Positions 25,816-35,529 of a stretch of 64,000 nt of DNA are shown one piece after another. Source of the stretch: JABACD01 sp047639675 (GTDB lineage Bacteria; Planctomycetota; UBA1135; GCA-002686595); assembly GCA_047639675.1 (NCBI GenBank), contig JBLIOI010000001.1, positions 1 to 64,000 on the forward strand, in the 5' to 3' direction. The notes beneath the pieces were generated by a model. The model made no database searches and was not told where the DNA came from. It was given only the letters and a program-made list of their open reading frames with translations. The translations under genes were made by a program, and so were the position numbers. Each line of letters starts with the position of its first letter. Positions within the stretch are counted from its first letter, which is position 1.

Positions 25816-26814
25816 ATGGCACCTGCACGACGCAACAGTAATTCGACGGGGATGAACCCCTTCCTCGCTGGTCTACTCATTTTGGTCGCTATCGTCGGCG
25901 CCCTCGTAACTCTTGAGGCGACCGGAACGACCGATCTGGGGCTCAAGAAGCTCTGGAATGATGAGCCAGTGATGGCCGGCAATTTAATGCCGGTGATCAT
26001 CTCAGCGATGCCCTTTGAGCCGGGTGAGCGAATCACCCTGGGCAAGGTATGGAACAACGAGGTGGGCACATTCAATCACAAGTTCATGGACAAGAATCTT
26101 GTTGCTGAGCGGGCTTATGTTGCCTTGCCCCAGGACTTGATTGGCCGTGTCTTGGCTCGCCCCAAGTCCCCGAACCAGGTCTTTGTCGAATCCGATTTGC
26201 TGCCTAAGGGAAGTCCCTCTGGTATCGTCGGCTTGATTCCTACTGATATGGTCTCTCTTTCGATCGAGACCAAGCGTGTCAAGGGGATCGATTTGCTCGG
26301 ATTCGGCGATCACTTTGATCTACGCGCCATGGTTGAGGCGGACGAGAGCGTGCGGGTGATGGCGGAGAAGGTGCTTCAGAATCGAACCTACTCTTCGGAA
26401 GCGGATCGGTTGCGTCTCGCAACAATTGCTGAAGGGCCCAGCCAACGAACCTTGGTTCAGAGCGGAATCGTGATTCGCCAGCCCAAGGGCAAGAATGACT
26501 CCTTGATCGTTGCGATCCACCCCGATGATGTGAATGGTGCGATTAGCGCGCTATCTTCCGGAATCGATATCTACTGCACGGCCAGCACAGGCCAGCCAGG
26601 CGTCGAGGTTGAGCGCGTTGAGAAGAAGACGATCGACCCCATGGCCGAATATCTGTGGGTGCTTGAGAGCAGCAAGGAAGTGCAAATCTTCCAAGGCAAC
26701 GAATCAACGCGCGCCATCGTTCCGACGGCCCCGAGTGAAGAAGTCGCCCCGACAGCTCCCGTCCAAGAGGCTGCGACGGAAGGCGGTCAAGGCACAACCC
26801 AAGACAATAAATAG
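25816..26814 (+). CDS. cpaB: Pilus assembly protein CpaB/RcpC (SAF domain)
   Basis: A 332-residue periplasmic protein anchored by an N-terminal helix (about residues 14-34). The SAF-like region (about 50-125, AGNLMPVIISAMPFEPGERITLGKV... LPQDLIGRVLARP) and the following beta-rich RcpC domain (VSLSIETKRVKGIDLLGFGDHFDLRAMV) identify it. CpaB/RcpC works with the secretin during Tad pilus assembly. The tail after about residue 290 is Pro/Ala/Thr/Glu-rich and probably disordered. Position between TadE and the TadG-like gene is typical. Confidence 0.85.
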   Translation: MAPARRNSNSTGMNPFLAGLLILVAIVGALVTLEATGTTDLGLKKLWNDEPVMAGNLMPVIISAMPFEPGERITLGKVWNNEVGTFNHKFMDKNLVAERAYVALPQDLIGRVLARPKSPNQVFVESDLLPKGSPSGIVGLIPTDMVSLSIETKRVKGIDLLGFGDHFDLRAMVEADESVRVMAEKVLQNRTYSSEADRLRLATIAEGPSQRTLVQSGIVIRQPKGKNDSLIVAIHPDDVNGAISALSSGIDIYCTASTGQPGVEVERVEKKTIDPMAEYLWVLESSKEVQIFQGNESTRAIVPTAPSEEVAPTAPVQEAATEGGQGTTQDNK

Positions 26815-26818
26815 AGTG

Positions 26819-28351
26819 ATGGTCTCGAGAAGGAGGAGACAACGCCGAGTAGCCAAGCGCGGAACTGTAGTGGTTCTCGTGGCGATGCTGCTTGTCGTCA
26901 TTCTTGGGACCATTGGTCTTGTTCTTGAGATGGGCATGATGCGTGTCACTCGCCATCGCATGCAGGCAGCAGCGGATAACACAGCTCTCGAGGTCTTGCG
27001 AGAACGCGATTTCAATCCTGATCCGGCACTTTTGGTGGACGCTTCCGATCGCGATCACGGTCGCCGTGAGCGCAACCGTCACATGGCCTCGTGGATGTTT
27101 GCAGACCAGAATTCCGCTGGTGGTTTTCAAGCCACCTACGAGGGCGAATCCGAGGGCGGTGCCGGGCCGCATGTGAAAATGCACTCGACGGTTAGCGGGG
27201 CCAATGCGATGAATGCTGGGTTGGTCGTCGACGAGGTGTCGCACTCGATCCCGATTCTGCGCACCAACTACTCCGGACAACCTGGGAGCGGCGCAGCCAT
27301 CAACCACAAGAGCGGCGACATTGTGGCCGGACAGTTCACCGGGCATGACCCGGAATCCTCCGTGGGCTACGGCGACAATCCTATCTTCCGCGAGAGTGCA
27401 GGCTACGATCGCGTCGACTTTCAAGCGTCGGAACCTGGAGAGGCACCCTTCGCAGATGCAGTGGTGGTGCGTCTTCGCCGCACAAAGCCCTTCGGGCACG
27501 AGGCTTCAAGCCCGTGGAATGATGATGTTGCGAATGTGAGTTCGACGGGCTACACCATGCCGCTCATTTTCGCTTTGGGTTCAACTTTCAAGGGAGCCGA
27601 TCCTGCGAGCGGTAACTCGGTTCGCCATCATGGAATCCCGTTGAGGGCAACTGGCATCGCGCAATCGCGTCCTGCAGTTCGTGTCGGTGTGGGGTCGGAT
27701 GAACCAGGGGCGCCCGCAGAGTGGCGTGTTGGTGTAGCACCCTTTGTGTTCCGCTTCAGCTTTTGGCTAAGCGATGTCACCTTCACTGAAGACTCGACCG
27801 GAGAGATCAGTGCTGTTCTTCGTCTTCGCCCTCCGACCTATCATGTGGTTTCGCCCGACCACGACAGTTTCGTCTCGGCCTACCTACGCGGGAAGGTCGC
27901 TTCACAAGTTGGGGACCTGGTTGAAGGAGACGAGTTGGTTCAGGACCTCGATGAGTTTGGTGAAGATCGCAACCTACTCCCCAGCTACTGGGCTGCAGAA
28001 GAGAGCTATATCCCACTCTATGATTTCGATTCTGGTGGGAAGCATCGGATCTGTGGCTTTGGTCGCGTTCGAATTGAGCTCGCCGAGGAGACCGGGGCGG
28101 GCAACTTGGCGGGAGATATTTTTATTCGGTTCACCAAGCTGCGCAACGAGCAGTCTCCAGGTAAGCCATGGATCGCACCGCGAAACGCCTGCGCTTCGTT
28201 TGACGGAACTCAGCCCGCGACCCTTCTGGCTGGCAGTGGCACCACCAGTTGGGATGAGCTAATCGAGTTGCTCTATTTTCAGGATCCGGAAGATGAACAC
28301 GCAACCTACCTCTTCGAATCACGCGTCTACGCACCCGCACACGTCCGCTAG
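26819..28351 (+). CDS. TadG-like pilus assembly protein
   Basis: A 510-residue protein with a very basic leader (MVSRRRRQRRVAKRG) and the TadG-type N-terminal helix (TVVVLVAMLLVVILGTIGLVLEMGMM, about residues 16-42), followed by the conserved RHRMQAAADNTALEVLRE. The rest is extracytoplasmic and beta-rich without a recognised domain. TadG proteins are Tad-associated, with an inner-membrane anchor. I chose the ATG at 26819; GTG at 26816 is an alternative. A longer frame back to 26534 only overlaps cpaB. Confidence 0.8.
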   Translation: MVSRRRRQRRVAKRGTVVVLVAMLLVVILGTIGLVLEMGMMRVTRHRMQAAADNTALEVLRERDFNPDPALLVDASDRDHGRRERNRHMASWMFADQNSAGGFQATYEGESEGGAGPHVKMHSTVSGANAMNAGLVVDEVSHSIPILRTNYSGQPGSGAAINHKSGDIVAGQFTGHDPESSVGYGDNPIFRESAGYDRVDFQASEPGEAPFADAVVVRLRRTKPFGHEASSPWNDDVANVSSTGYTMPLIFALGSTFKGADPASGNSVRHHGIPLRATGIAQSRPAVRVGVGSDEPGAPAEWRVGVAPFVFRFSFWLSDVTFTEDSTGEISAVLRLRPPTYHVVSPDHDSFVSAYLRGKVASQVGDLVEGDELVQDLDEFGEDRNLLPSYWAAEESYIPLYDFDSGGKHRICGFGRVRIELAEETGAGNLAGDIFIRFTKLRNEQSPGKPWIAPRNACASFDGTQPATLLAGSGTTSWDELIELLYFQDPEDEHATYLFESRVYAPAHVR

Positions 28352-28367
28352 CTACTGAATTGTTCGT

Positions 28368-29594
28368 ATGAAGAATCCTCAAATACTCATCGTCGGCAAC
28401 GACCCGCTTTTGCGCGAAGAGGTTGCCGCTGCGCTCAAGGGCATCAAGAAGTGGAAGCCAGGTTTGCATCAGTCTCATGACATTCGTCAGGGGATCGAGG
28501 CGGCGCGCGCGCGCCGGCCTGAGTTGATTTGCTTCGAGTTGGTTGGGAGCTCGGACGAGTTGACAGAGTTTGCGGAGGAGATCGCTGCCTGCTCGCCTGA
28601 GTCGGTCGTTGTGGCCACCTACCGTTCTGAAGACTTTGATGATGATGCTTCGGAGAGTGAAGCTGTCATCGATGGCATGCGTGCTGGAGTCGCGGACTTC
28701 TTGCGTCGCCCGCTCTCGAGTGGCGAATTGCAGCAGCTCTTTGATCGGATCTTCAGCGCTGGTCCGCGCTCTTCGCGCGCACTGGGCAAGATCATTTCCT
28801 TTGTGAGCAACAAGGGGGGCGCAGGCAAGTCAACGACCTCCGTCAACACCGCTGTCGCTTTGGCAATGCTGTACCCCGATGACGTCTTGCTGGTGGACAC
28901 CTCGCTGCAATTGGGCGTTGCCGCGATGATGGTCGACGTTTCACCAACGACCACAATCGTCGATGCGATTCAGGAGAGTCACCGACTGGACGAGACCTTG
29001 ATTCGTCAGATCTCGATGCCGAGCGATTGCGGTTTGCATGTGTTGGCGGCACCAATGGATGCAATCGCAGCCTCGCACGTCGATGAGGAAGGACTCTCGC
29101 GGATCCTGACCTTGGCGCGGCGTGCCTACAAGTATGTGATTGTCGACACTTATCCGATGCTCGACGCTGTGATCATGGCCGCGCTGGACCTATCGGACTT
29201 GGTCTACGTGGTATTCCACGCAACGGTTCCGAGTGTCGTAGGCAACGCGCACTTTGTTGAGGTGCTACGCAAGGTGGGCGTTTCCGACGCGCGTCAACGG
29301 ATCATCTTGAACTTTCCCTTCCCTAAAGTTTCGGGAGGGTTGAAGGTCGCAGATGTGGAGGAGCGCTTGGGCCGTCATGTGGACCATGTCTTCCCCTTCC
29401 AAAAGAAGGTCATTACATCGCTCAATACGGGTAAGCCCTATGCGTTGAAGTGTGGCAGACGATTTGGATTCGGCAAAGCCCTGCGCGGTGTCACGAATGA
29501 AATTGAAGGGGTGGAAACCTCGGCGGTAGAGCCACGAAGCACCTCACGCGGCGATCAATCTCAATTCGGATCTGGCAGTGAGGCAATGGCATGA
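28368..29594 (+). CDS. cpaE: CpaE/TadZ localisation ATPase (receiver-like domain plus MinD/ParA domain)
   Basis: A 408-residue protein. Residues about 5-130 form a degenerate receiver domain (ILIVGNDPLLREEV, no conserved phospho-acceptor Asp). A deviant Walker A motif NKGGAGKSTTSVN follows at about 149-160, then the VLLVDTSLQLG region typical of MinD/ParA. CpaE/TadZ places the Tad machine at a specific site, often a cell pole. The ATG of cpaF overlaps its stop, so both ATPases are coupled. Confidence 0.9.
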   Translation: MKNPQILIVGNDPLLREEVAAALKGIKKWKPGLHQSHDIRQGIEAARARRPELICFELVGSSDELTEFAEEIAACSPESVVVATYRSEDFDDDASESEAVIDGMRAGVADFLRRPLSSGELQQLFDRIFSAGPRSSRALGKIISFVSNKGGAGKSTTSVNTAVALAMLYPDDVLLVDTSLQLGVAAMMVDVSPTTTIVDAIQESHRLDETLIRQISMPSDCGLHVLAAPMDAIAASHVDEEGLSRILTLARRAYKYVIVDTYPMLDAVIMAALDLSDLVYVVFHATVPSVVGNAHFVEVLRKVGVSDARQRIILNFPFPKVSGGLKVADVEERLGRHVDHVFPFQKKVITSLNTGKPYALKCGRRFGFGKALRGVTNEIEGVETSAVEPRSTSRGDQSQFGSGSEAMA

Positions 29595-31075
29595 TTGACG
29601 AGCCTTCTGAAGACCTCGTGAAGCAAGGCTTCAGCGAGGAAGTGGAAAGTACGGAAGAGAGCGAGGCCGAGGTTCAGCTGGCTCGCAGGCGCTTTCGGTC
29701 TGCGATCACGACCGCAGCGGCAAGCCGCTTACGGCCGGATTCCGCCCGCACTGAGCGTAAGCAACGAGGCGTGAGCGAGCCGCTTCAAGCGGGCGGGATC
29801 TTCGATTACCTTTCGATCAAGGCGCGCTTGCACGAACGTTTGCTCGACGATATCGGCGAGCGCAACTTATTGGGCAGTAGCGAAGAGCAGGTCGAATCGG
29901 CCGTGCACGAATTTGTCGCTCGCATTCTCGAGAACGAGGAGTTGCCGCTCAACGAGGAAGAGCGTGGACGTCTGAGCGACGAGTTGATCGAGGAGACGAT
30001 GGGTGTCGGCCCTTTGGCTCCTCTGATGGCGGATCCGGCTGTGACGGATATTCTGGTGAACAGCCCTGGCCGTACCTACGTCGAACGCTTCGGTCGCTTA
30101 GAGCGTGCAGATGTGCGCTTCCGCGATGAAGATCACATCAAGCGAGTGATCGAACGCCTCGCAGCGCGGGTCGGTCGGCGTATTGACTTGAGCTGCCCGA
30201 TGGTTGACTTCCGCCTACCTGACGGTAGCCGGGTCAACGCAACGATCTCGCCGATCTCTCTCGACAGCCCGACGATTTCCATTCGCCGCTTCGGTCGTCA
30301 GAGGTTGAACCGCGAAGACTTGTTGCGGCTCAATATGTGGTCGCGCGAGATGGTGCGTTTCCTGGACTTCGTTGTTCGCCAACGCAAGAATATCTTGATC
30401 TCGGGAGGTACGGGCGCCGGCAAGTCGACCTTGCTTTCTGGCCTGTGCGAAGCGATTCCGAACACGGAGCGCATCGTTACTATCGAGGACACCGCCGAGT
30501 TGCTCTTGGATCAAGACCATTTGGTTCGTCTGGAAACTCGCCCGGCGAACGTCGAGGGTAAAGGGCAGATCAGCGCTCGGGATCTCTTGGTGAACTCATT
30601 GCGGATGCGTCCTGACCGCATCATCGTTGGCGAAGTTCGCGCTGGTGAAGCCCTTGATATGTTGCAGTCGCTCAACACTGGGCACGATGGCGGCATGTCG
30701 ACAATTCACGCCAATTCGCCGCGCGACGCCCTGTCTCGTTTAGAGACCATGGTGCTCATGGCGGGTCTTGATCTTCCGTCGCGAGCCATTCGTGAACAGA
30801 TCACTTCGGCCCTCGATATCCTCGTGCAGGTTCGCCGCTACGAGGATGGCGTGCGCCGCATCGAGTCGATCACTGAGGTTGCGGGCATGGAAGGCAACAC
30901 TCCTTTGTTGCAAGAGATCTATCGTTTCAAGCGCACCGGTCGCAAAGGCAACCGCGTGGTTGGTGACTACTTCGCCACGGGCATTGTCCCGCGTCTGGTG
31001 ATGGAATTGCGTGACCAGGGCTTCGATTTCCCGCTCGATCTCTTCCGCCGACCCGCGGGCCATTCCGATGCATGA
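29591..31075 (+). CDS. cpaF: Tad secretion ATPase CpaF/TadA
   Basis: Hexameric type II/IV secretion family ATPase that powers Flp pilus assembly at the cytoplasmic side. The 494-residue protein has an Arg/Glu-rich N-terminal extension, the conserved TDILVNSPGRTYVERFGRLE region, Walker A GGTGAGKST (about residues 271-279), the Asp box ERIVTIEDTAELLL, Walker B RPDRIIVGEVRAGEALDMLQ and the His box STIHANSPRDALSRLE. All catalytic elements are present. The next gene starts 8 bases before its stop codon ends. Confidence 0.95.
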   Translation: MIDEPSEDLVKQGFSEEVESTEESEAEVQLARRRFRSAITTAAASRLRPDSARTERKQRGVSEPLQAGGIFDYLSIKARLHERLLDDIGERNLLGSSEEQVESAVHEFVARILENEELPLNEEERGRLSDELIEETMGVGPLAPLMADPAVTDILVNSPGRTYVERFGRLERADVRFRDEDHIKRVIERLAARVGRRIDLSCPMVDFRLPDGSRVNATISPISLDSPTISIRRFGRQRLNREDLLRLNMWSREMVRFLDFVVRQRKNILISGGTGAGKSTLLSGLCEAIPNTERIVTIEDTAELLLDQDHLVRLETRPANVEGKGQISARDLLVNSLRMRPDRIIVGEVRAGEALDMLQSLNTGHDGGMSTIHANSPRDALSRLETMVLMAGLDLPSRAIREQITSALDILVQVRRYEDGVRRIESITEVAGMEGNTPLLQEIYRFKRTGRKGNRVVGDYFATGIVPRLVMELRDQGFDFPLDLFRRPAGHSDA

Positions 31076-31922
31076 TCTATGGCTAGCTGGCGGACTCGCG
31101 ATCGTTCTCGCGGGCTTCGCGTGGTTCATATCCAATCGGCGTGCGCGCCAGACGGCGGTGGGGCGTTTGGCCCAACCGTTCTTGGAGGACGATCAGTACG
31201 AAGAGTCTGTGCAAACTGCAGGCTTTGCACCGAAGAGCACTTGGATCGCTTATGCACTGGTTGTAGTGCTCGGGCTTTCCTTGTGGTTGTTCGCCGAGTG
31301 GCAACAAATTTTCTGCCTAGCGCTGGTCTTGGTCGGCTGGGTTTTGGTGTCGATTGCCATTTCGACCATCACCAAGAAGCGTGGCCTGCACTTGGAGATC
31401 TTGCTCACCGAAGCCATTGATTTGATCGTTGGTTCGTTGCATGCGGGCGCGGGTATGCTCGATTCGTTGGACAACGCGGCACGCGAAGCGCGCGAACCCT
31501 TGGGGGGACACTTGCGCGATCTCGTCGGCCAGATTCGGTTGGGATCGACGGCGCACGAAGCGCTGGAAGACCTCTACCGCAAGATACCGCTCGAGAGCTA
31601 TCGTTTGTTCGCCTTCACGCTGTCCGTTCACGAGGAAACGGGCGGCAGTTTGGCTCCCACACTCTCGATGGTAGCGCGTTCGATTCGCGACAACATCGAC
31701 TTGCGCGGTCGCGTGAATGCTGAGACAGCACAGGCTCAGTTTTCAGTCTTTGGAATCATTTTCATCACTTACGGCATAGCCTTTGTTACCTGGCAAACGC
31801 ACCCCGACCGCGTCGAGGGCTTCTTTGCTGATGAGCAAGGTATGCGCGTGATCGCTGCCGCGCTCGTCATGCAAGCCGTCGGATTGTTTTGGATGACGCG
31901 TCTGACGCGCATCCGCTACTAG
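31068..31922 (+). CDS. tadB: Tad inner-membrane platform protein TadB
   Basis: A 284-residue membrane protein of the GspF-like family that, with TadC, forms the platform driven by the CpaF ATPase. It has an N-terminal helix (about 5-22), a hydrophobic pair (about 62-105), the cytoplasmic GspF-like domain (EAIDLIVGSLHAGAGMLDSLD... EETGGSLAPTLSMVARSIRDN) and two C-terminal helices. I chose the ATG at 31068, which overlaps the cpaF stop; the longer frame to 31011 only overlaps cpaF further. Confidence 0.9.
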   Translation: MHDLWLAGGLAIVLAGFAWFISNRRARQTAVGRLAQPFLEDDQYEESVQTAGFAPKSTWIAYALVVVLGLSLWLFAEWQQIFCLALVLVGWVLVSIAISTITKKRGLHLEILLTEAIDLIVGSLHAGAGMLDSLDNAAREAREPLGGHLRDLVGQIRLGSTAHEALEDLYRKIPLESYRLFAFTLSVHEETGGSLAPTLSMVARSIRDNIDLRGRVNAETAQAQFSVFGIIFITYGIAFVTWQTHPDRVEGFFADEQGMRVIAAALVMQAVGLFWMTRLTRIRY

Positions 31923-31934
31923 GACTCAACTGTC

Positions 31935-32843
31935 ATGTTGAAGACCATCGTAATCGTCATTGCTTGGCTCATCGGGGTTGGCATCTTGTATTACCTGTTC
32001 ACTCGTAGCGCCAACGCACGCCGCTCACGTGAGCGAATGGGCAGCACAATTGGAGAGGATGCCCTCGATTCGATTCCTGAACGTCAGGAGTCGTTCTTGG
32101 CTCTCTGGCTCATTCGAGCCGGATTCCGCAGGCCGGGATCGCCTTCGGCGTTCATTCTCGCGACTGTGGTCGGCACCGGTGTCGGCATCGTGTTGGCCTT
32201 GCTCGTCAGTTTCTCGGGCGTGTCTGAATTCTTGCAGGAGCAAGCAGATTTGCTCGCAGGTTCGGTTGGAGCGATGGTCAGTATTGCCCTGACACTCTTG
32301 CCGTGGTGTTTGATCCTTTTTTCTGGCTTGGCGCCGCTGATCTACGTGCGGGGCAAACGCCGGGATCGTGTTGACTATATCGAACGCGAACTACCGGTAG
32401 TCCTCGAGCTATTGGCGACCTTGTCCGAGTCAGGTCTTGGATTCGATGCATCCTTCGCAAAGATCCTCGACTCTGATCGCGAAGAGACTCCGCTAATCGC
32501 AGAGTTCCGAATCTTCCGTCTCGAAACCTTGTCCGGGATAGCACGTATTCGTTGCTTCCGTAGGCTTTCTCATCGCTGCAACATCAGTTCGATGACGATC
32601 TTCTGCTCTGCGCTGATTCAGGCGGAACAGATTGGTACGGGATTCTCCAGCGTACTACGCATCCAAGCCACCGACTTGCGTGGACGTCGTCGCGACCGTG
32701 CGATGATCAAAGCTCAAGCCTTACCGGTCAAGCTCGTCTTCCCCTTGGTGATCTGCTTCCTACCGGGAATCTTCGTTGTGACTCTCGGCCCGGCCTTCAA
32801 AGAGTTCTTTGATCTGGCGCAGGGTGTAATGGGTGGACCCTAG
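31935..32843 (+). CDS. tadC: Tad inner-membrane platform protein TadC
   Basis: A 302-residue GspF-like membrane protein, partner of TadB. It has an N-terminal helix, two central helices (about 72-137), the cytoplasmic domain (ERELPVVLELLATLSESGLGFDASFAKI... FCSALIQAEQIGTGFSSVLRIQATDLR) and a final hydrophobic segment (LVFPLVICFLPGIFVVTLGP). Last gene of the Tad operon; the end is convergent with the secreted dehydrogenase gene, 7 bases away, with no obvious terminator between them. Confidence 0.9.
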   Translation: MLKTIVIVIAWLIGVGILYYLFTRSANARRSRERMGSTIGEDALDSIPERQESFLALWLIRAGFRRPGSPSAFILATVVGTGVGIVLALLVSFSGVSEFLQEQADLLAGSVGAMVSIALTLLPWCLILFSGLAPLIYVRGKRRDRVDYIERELPVVLELLATLSESGLGFDASFAKILDSDREETPLIAEFRIFRLETLSGIARIRCFRRLSHRCNISSMTIFCSALIQAEQIGTGFSSVLRIQATDLRGRRRDRAMIKAQALPVKLVFPLVICFLPGIFVVTLGPAFKEFFDLAQGVMGGP

Positions 32844-32850
32844 TTCGCCA

Positions 32851-34431
32851 TCAGGGGCAAAAGCTAACGCTTAGCCCGTTGCTCAAGTTGAAGCCCCCCG
32901 GTCCGCCGGCGGGGTCGCGGTACCAGAACTGAAAGTTCCACGTGCTGCCGACAAGGATCGAACCCGTGCCACCGCCACCGGTCGGTGAGTTGTTGAAATC
33001 GATCGCGCGTGTTGCGCTGCCCGCTCCATCTGTGATCAGCGGAGGCGGGATGCGGAAGATGGAGCCACCGACACAACGAATGCCTTCCCCGAAGGGCACC
33101 GTGATTTGGTTCGGGCCGTAGAAGAATAGCCCTGGCCGATTAGGCACAGCTTGTTGGCAGACGATCGCCATATCATTGCTGCTGATCTCTGCGCTACCGG
33201 TCATCGTTATCGTCGCGGCCGTTCCGCTTGAGTTGACGTTCGAAGGGCAGTAGTTACTTGCAGGTTCGCAGAAGGGCACTATTTTCCGAATGGTTCCGTT
33301 CTGCTGAATCATGTAGATCTCGCCTTCAGAATCGCGGCCGAATGCAGTCAGTCCGAGTATGTTCATACCGAACTCGGCGTTGCGCTTGACGACGCTATTC
33401 ACGTTGTTGCCATCGTACTCAAGCGCCCAGATTCCACCCGAGCAGTAAGCACCGAAGAAGAACTTGCCCTGTTCCGCAGGCATCGCGCTGCCGCGATAGA
33501 CGAAGCCTCCGGCTAGTGAACAGTTCTCGCCCGTAAGTTGCGTGAATATCGGAGCGGTGTAACTCGGATCGCCGCAACCGGGAAGCAACGGATCGCAAGC
33601 GTCTGTTCCCAGGCAGTTGGTGCCTTCCATGGTTCGCCAACCGAAGTTCAACCCACCGACTCCTGCCGGTACATAGTCAATCTCTTCCATGGTGACTTGG
33701 CCCACATCGCCAATCCACATGTCACCGTTCGCCGGATCGAAACTCCAACGCCACGGATGACGCAAACCCAAATGCCAGATCTCATCGCGCATGTTGGGGT
33801 CTCCGACGAAGGGATTGTCGGCGGGAATTGCGTAGGGGAAGGCTGAGTCCAGATCGAGCCGCAACATCTTGCCGAGCAGCAAGTTGCCGTCCTGTGAATG
33901 GCAAAAGGGGTCGAAGCCATGGCCAAAGCCGTCACCGAAGGCCACATAGAAGTAGCCGTCCGACCCGAAGTTCATGCAACCGCCACCGTGCCACGCTTCA
34001 GTTTGCGTGACGCGCAATATTTCGACGCGACTCGCGGGGTCGACGACGTTGGCGTCCAAACTCGAGACTGTCAATCGTTCGACCACCACGTCGCCGGCTT
34101 GCTCGGGGACTTCGTCGTAGGCGATGTAGACGTAGCCGTTGTTCGCGTAGTCAGGATGAAACTCGAAAGCGCGCAGCCCGGTAAAATTGTCGAAGGCGAC
34201 GAGGCTTGAGCCGTCGAAGTATGGCGTCGCAAGCAGCGCACCATTCTCCATGATGAGGATCGCTCCGCTTTGCTCTGCAATGAACAGGCGCGCGTCACCG
34301 GGAGGCGACTTCAAGTCGAGTGGCGAGGAGAGGCCAGAGGCAATCAGCTCCGTCGTGATCGTTTGCGCAGAGACTGTCGGGGCGAAGAAGCAGGTGACTG
34401 CGAAGATTGATGCGAGAGTGCGAGTCTTCAT
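32851..34431 (-). CDS. Secreted PQQ-type glucose/sorbosone dehydrogenase-like beta-propeller
   Basis: A 526-residue exported protein with signal peptide MKTRTLASIFAVTCFFAPTVSAQ. Residues about 25-385 match the soluble sugar dehydrogenase propeller: SPLDLKSPPGDARLFIAEQSG, GLRAFEFHPDYANNGYVYIAY, the WHGGGCMNFGSDGYFYVAFGDG hallmark and EIWHLGLRHPWRWSFDP. Whether PQQ is really bound cannot be judged. From about residue 390 a separate Cys/Gly-rich module follows (FFYGPNQITVPFGEGIRCVGG, FQFWYRDPAGGPGGFNLSNG), which I know as a recurrent C-terminal module of secreted planctomycete proteins; its function is unknown. I chose the ATG at 34431 with AAGG upstream; GTG at 34434 is adjacent. Confidence 0.82.
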   Translation of the reverse strand: MKTRTLASIFAVTCFFAPTVSAQTITTELIASGLSSPLDLKSPPGDARLFIAEQSGAILIMENGALLATPYFDGSSLVAFDNFTGLRAFEFHPDYANNGYVYIAYDEVPEQAGDVVVERLTVSSLDANVVDPASRVEILRVTQTEAWHGGGCMNFGSDGYFYVAFGDGFGHGFDPFCHSQDGNLLLGKMLRLDLDSAFPYAIPADNPFVGDPNMRDEIWHLGLRHPWRWSFDPANGDMWIGDVGQVTMEEIDYVPAGVGGLNFGWRTMEGTNCLGTDACDPLLPGCGDPSYTAPIFTQLTGENCSLAGGFVYRGSAMPAEQGKFFFGAYCSGGIWALEYDGNNVNSVVKRNAEFGMNILGLTAFGRDSEGEIYMIQQNGTIRKIVPFCEPASNYCPSNVNSSGTAATITMTGSAEISSNDMAIVCQQAVPNRPGLFFYGPNQITVPFGEGIRCVGGSIFRIPPPLITDGAGSATRAIDFNNSPTGGGGTGSILVGSTWNFQFWYRDPAGGPGGFNLSNGLSVSFCP

Positions 34432-34487
34432 CACTAAACCTTACCCTCTCTCCACCAGGGCGTGTTGCTCCATTGGCGCCCCAGTCA

Positions 34488-35249
34488 TTAGCGGAAAGTG
34501 GCGCACGCAACGATGGCGAGCGCCGCTTCCACAGCGGATTCGATACGGAGGATGTGGGGCCCAATACGAGCGCTGTGGGCACCAGATTCCCTTAACAGGG
34601 CGAGTTCCCGGGGGCTAAAGCCGCCCTCAGGTCCGGCGATTAGGATCAGGGGATTCTGACCAGTCCATTCGACCTGGCCACTTAGCTCACCGATTAGGGC
34701 GCCCAGGTTCGTTTTACACTCCGGATCGAGCACAATACGATTTCCTTCTTCTTGCTCCAGCAGGGCTAGATCCCGCGTGTCATCAATAACGGGGAGCCAG
34801 AGCCTCCCGCATTGCTTTAGGGCTTCTCGAGAGCTCCGCTCTAAGCGCTGAAAGCGACCTTTTGATGCCTCTTTGGCCTGGATCTCACAGTTTTCACTCA
34901 GAATAGGAACGAAACGAGCCATTCCAAGTTGGGTCAACTTGCTGATCATGGCTTCTGCTCGATTGCCCTTGGGGAGCGGGCACCAAACTTCGATCCAGGG
35001 CAAGCTGGCCTTGGCGGAACCAGGAACCGGGGCGCTGACCATTTCTCCGCACAGCTCGAGCTCCAGGTTCCTGCGATCCGAATTTTTGACCACGAGTTCC
35101 CAGGAATTTCCCCGGCCGTCGAGACCGACGATTCGGTCGCCCGCGCGCACTCTCAGGACTTTTAGGGCGTGCTCTTGGTCCTCAGGCAGCAATTTTGGTG
35201 CGCCTTCGATCGGAGTTGCCTGCAAAACGAATCTACGGAGGCTGCTCAT
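34488..35249 (-). CDS. rsmE: 16S rRNA (uracil(1498)-N3)-methyltransferase RsmE
   Basis: Methylates N3 of U1498 in 16S rRNA. The 253-residue product has the N-terminal PUA-like domain (HALKVLRVRAGDRIVGLDGRG) and the C-terminal SPOUT knot with LILIAGPEGGFSPREL and IGPHILRIESAVEAAL. The ATG at 35249 fits the family start (MSSLRRFVL); the longer frame to 35348 is not supported. Stand-alone housekeeping gene between the two secretion loci. Confidence 0.92.
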   Translation of the reverse strand: MSSLRRFVLQATPIEGAPKLLPEDQEHALKVLRVRAGDRIVGLDGRGNSWELVVKNSDRRNLELELCGEMVSAPVPGSAKASLPWIEVWCPLPKGNRAEAMISKLTQLGMARFVPILSENCEIQAKEASKGRFQRLERSSREALKQCGRLWLPVIDDTRDLALLEQEEGNRIVLDPECKTNLGALIGELSGQVEWTGQNPLILIAGPEGGFSPRELALLRESGAHSARIGPHILRIESAVEAALAIVACATFR

Positions 35250-35529
35250 GTGCGGAATCTCACCATTAGGCTCGGGATTCTGGGGGCTGGCGGACCGGGA
35301 CACAACTCTCGTTCCTTGGAACAAGAGTAGAGTGGGGCAATCCTGCACTACCCGATGACCTTAGGGCTGGTTAAGCTGGCGGCGCGGTCGTAGCACTGCG
35401 TTCGCATCGCGTTACACAGCGACCTGGGAAGGGTATCACCACCAGCTTCCCCTTCCCTCATTCCTGAATTGTCCCCGACCCAGCGGGGCCTTCATTCGTC
35501 CCCCGACAATTCCACCGGCACGCACCCGC

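Noticed and set aside
26543..27499. 318-codon antisense frame across cpaB and the TadG-like gene
   Set aside because: Overlaps two supported genes and shows no recognisable domain.
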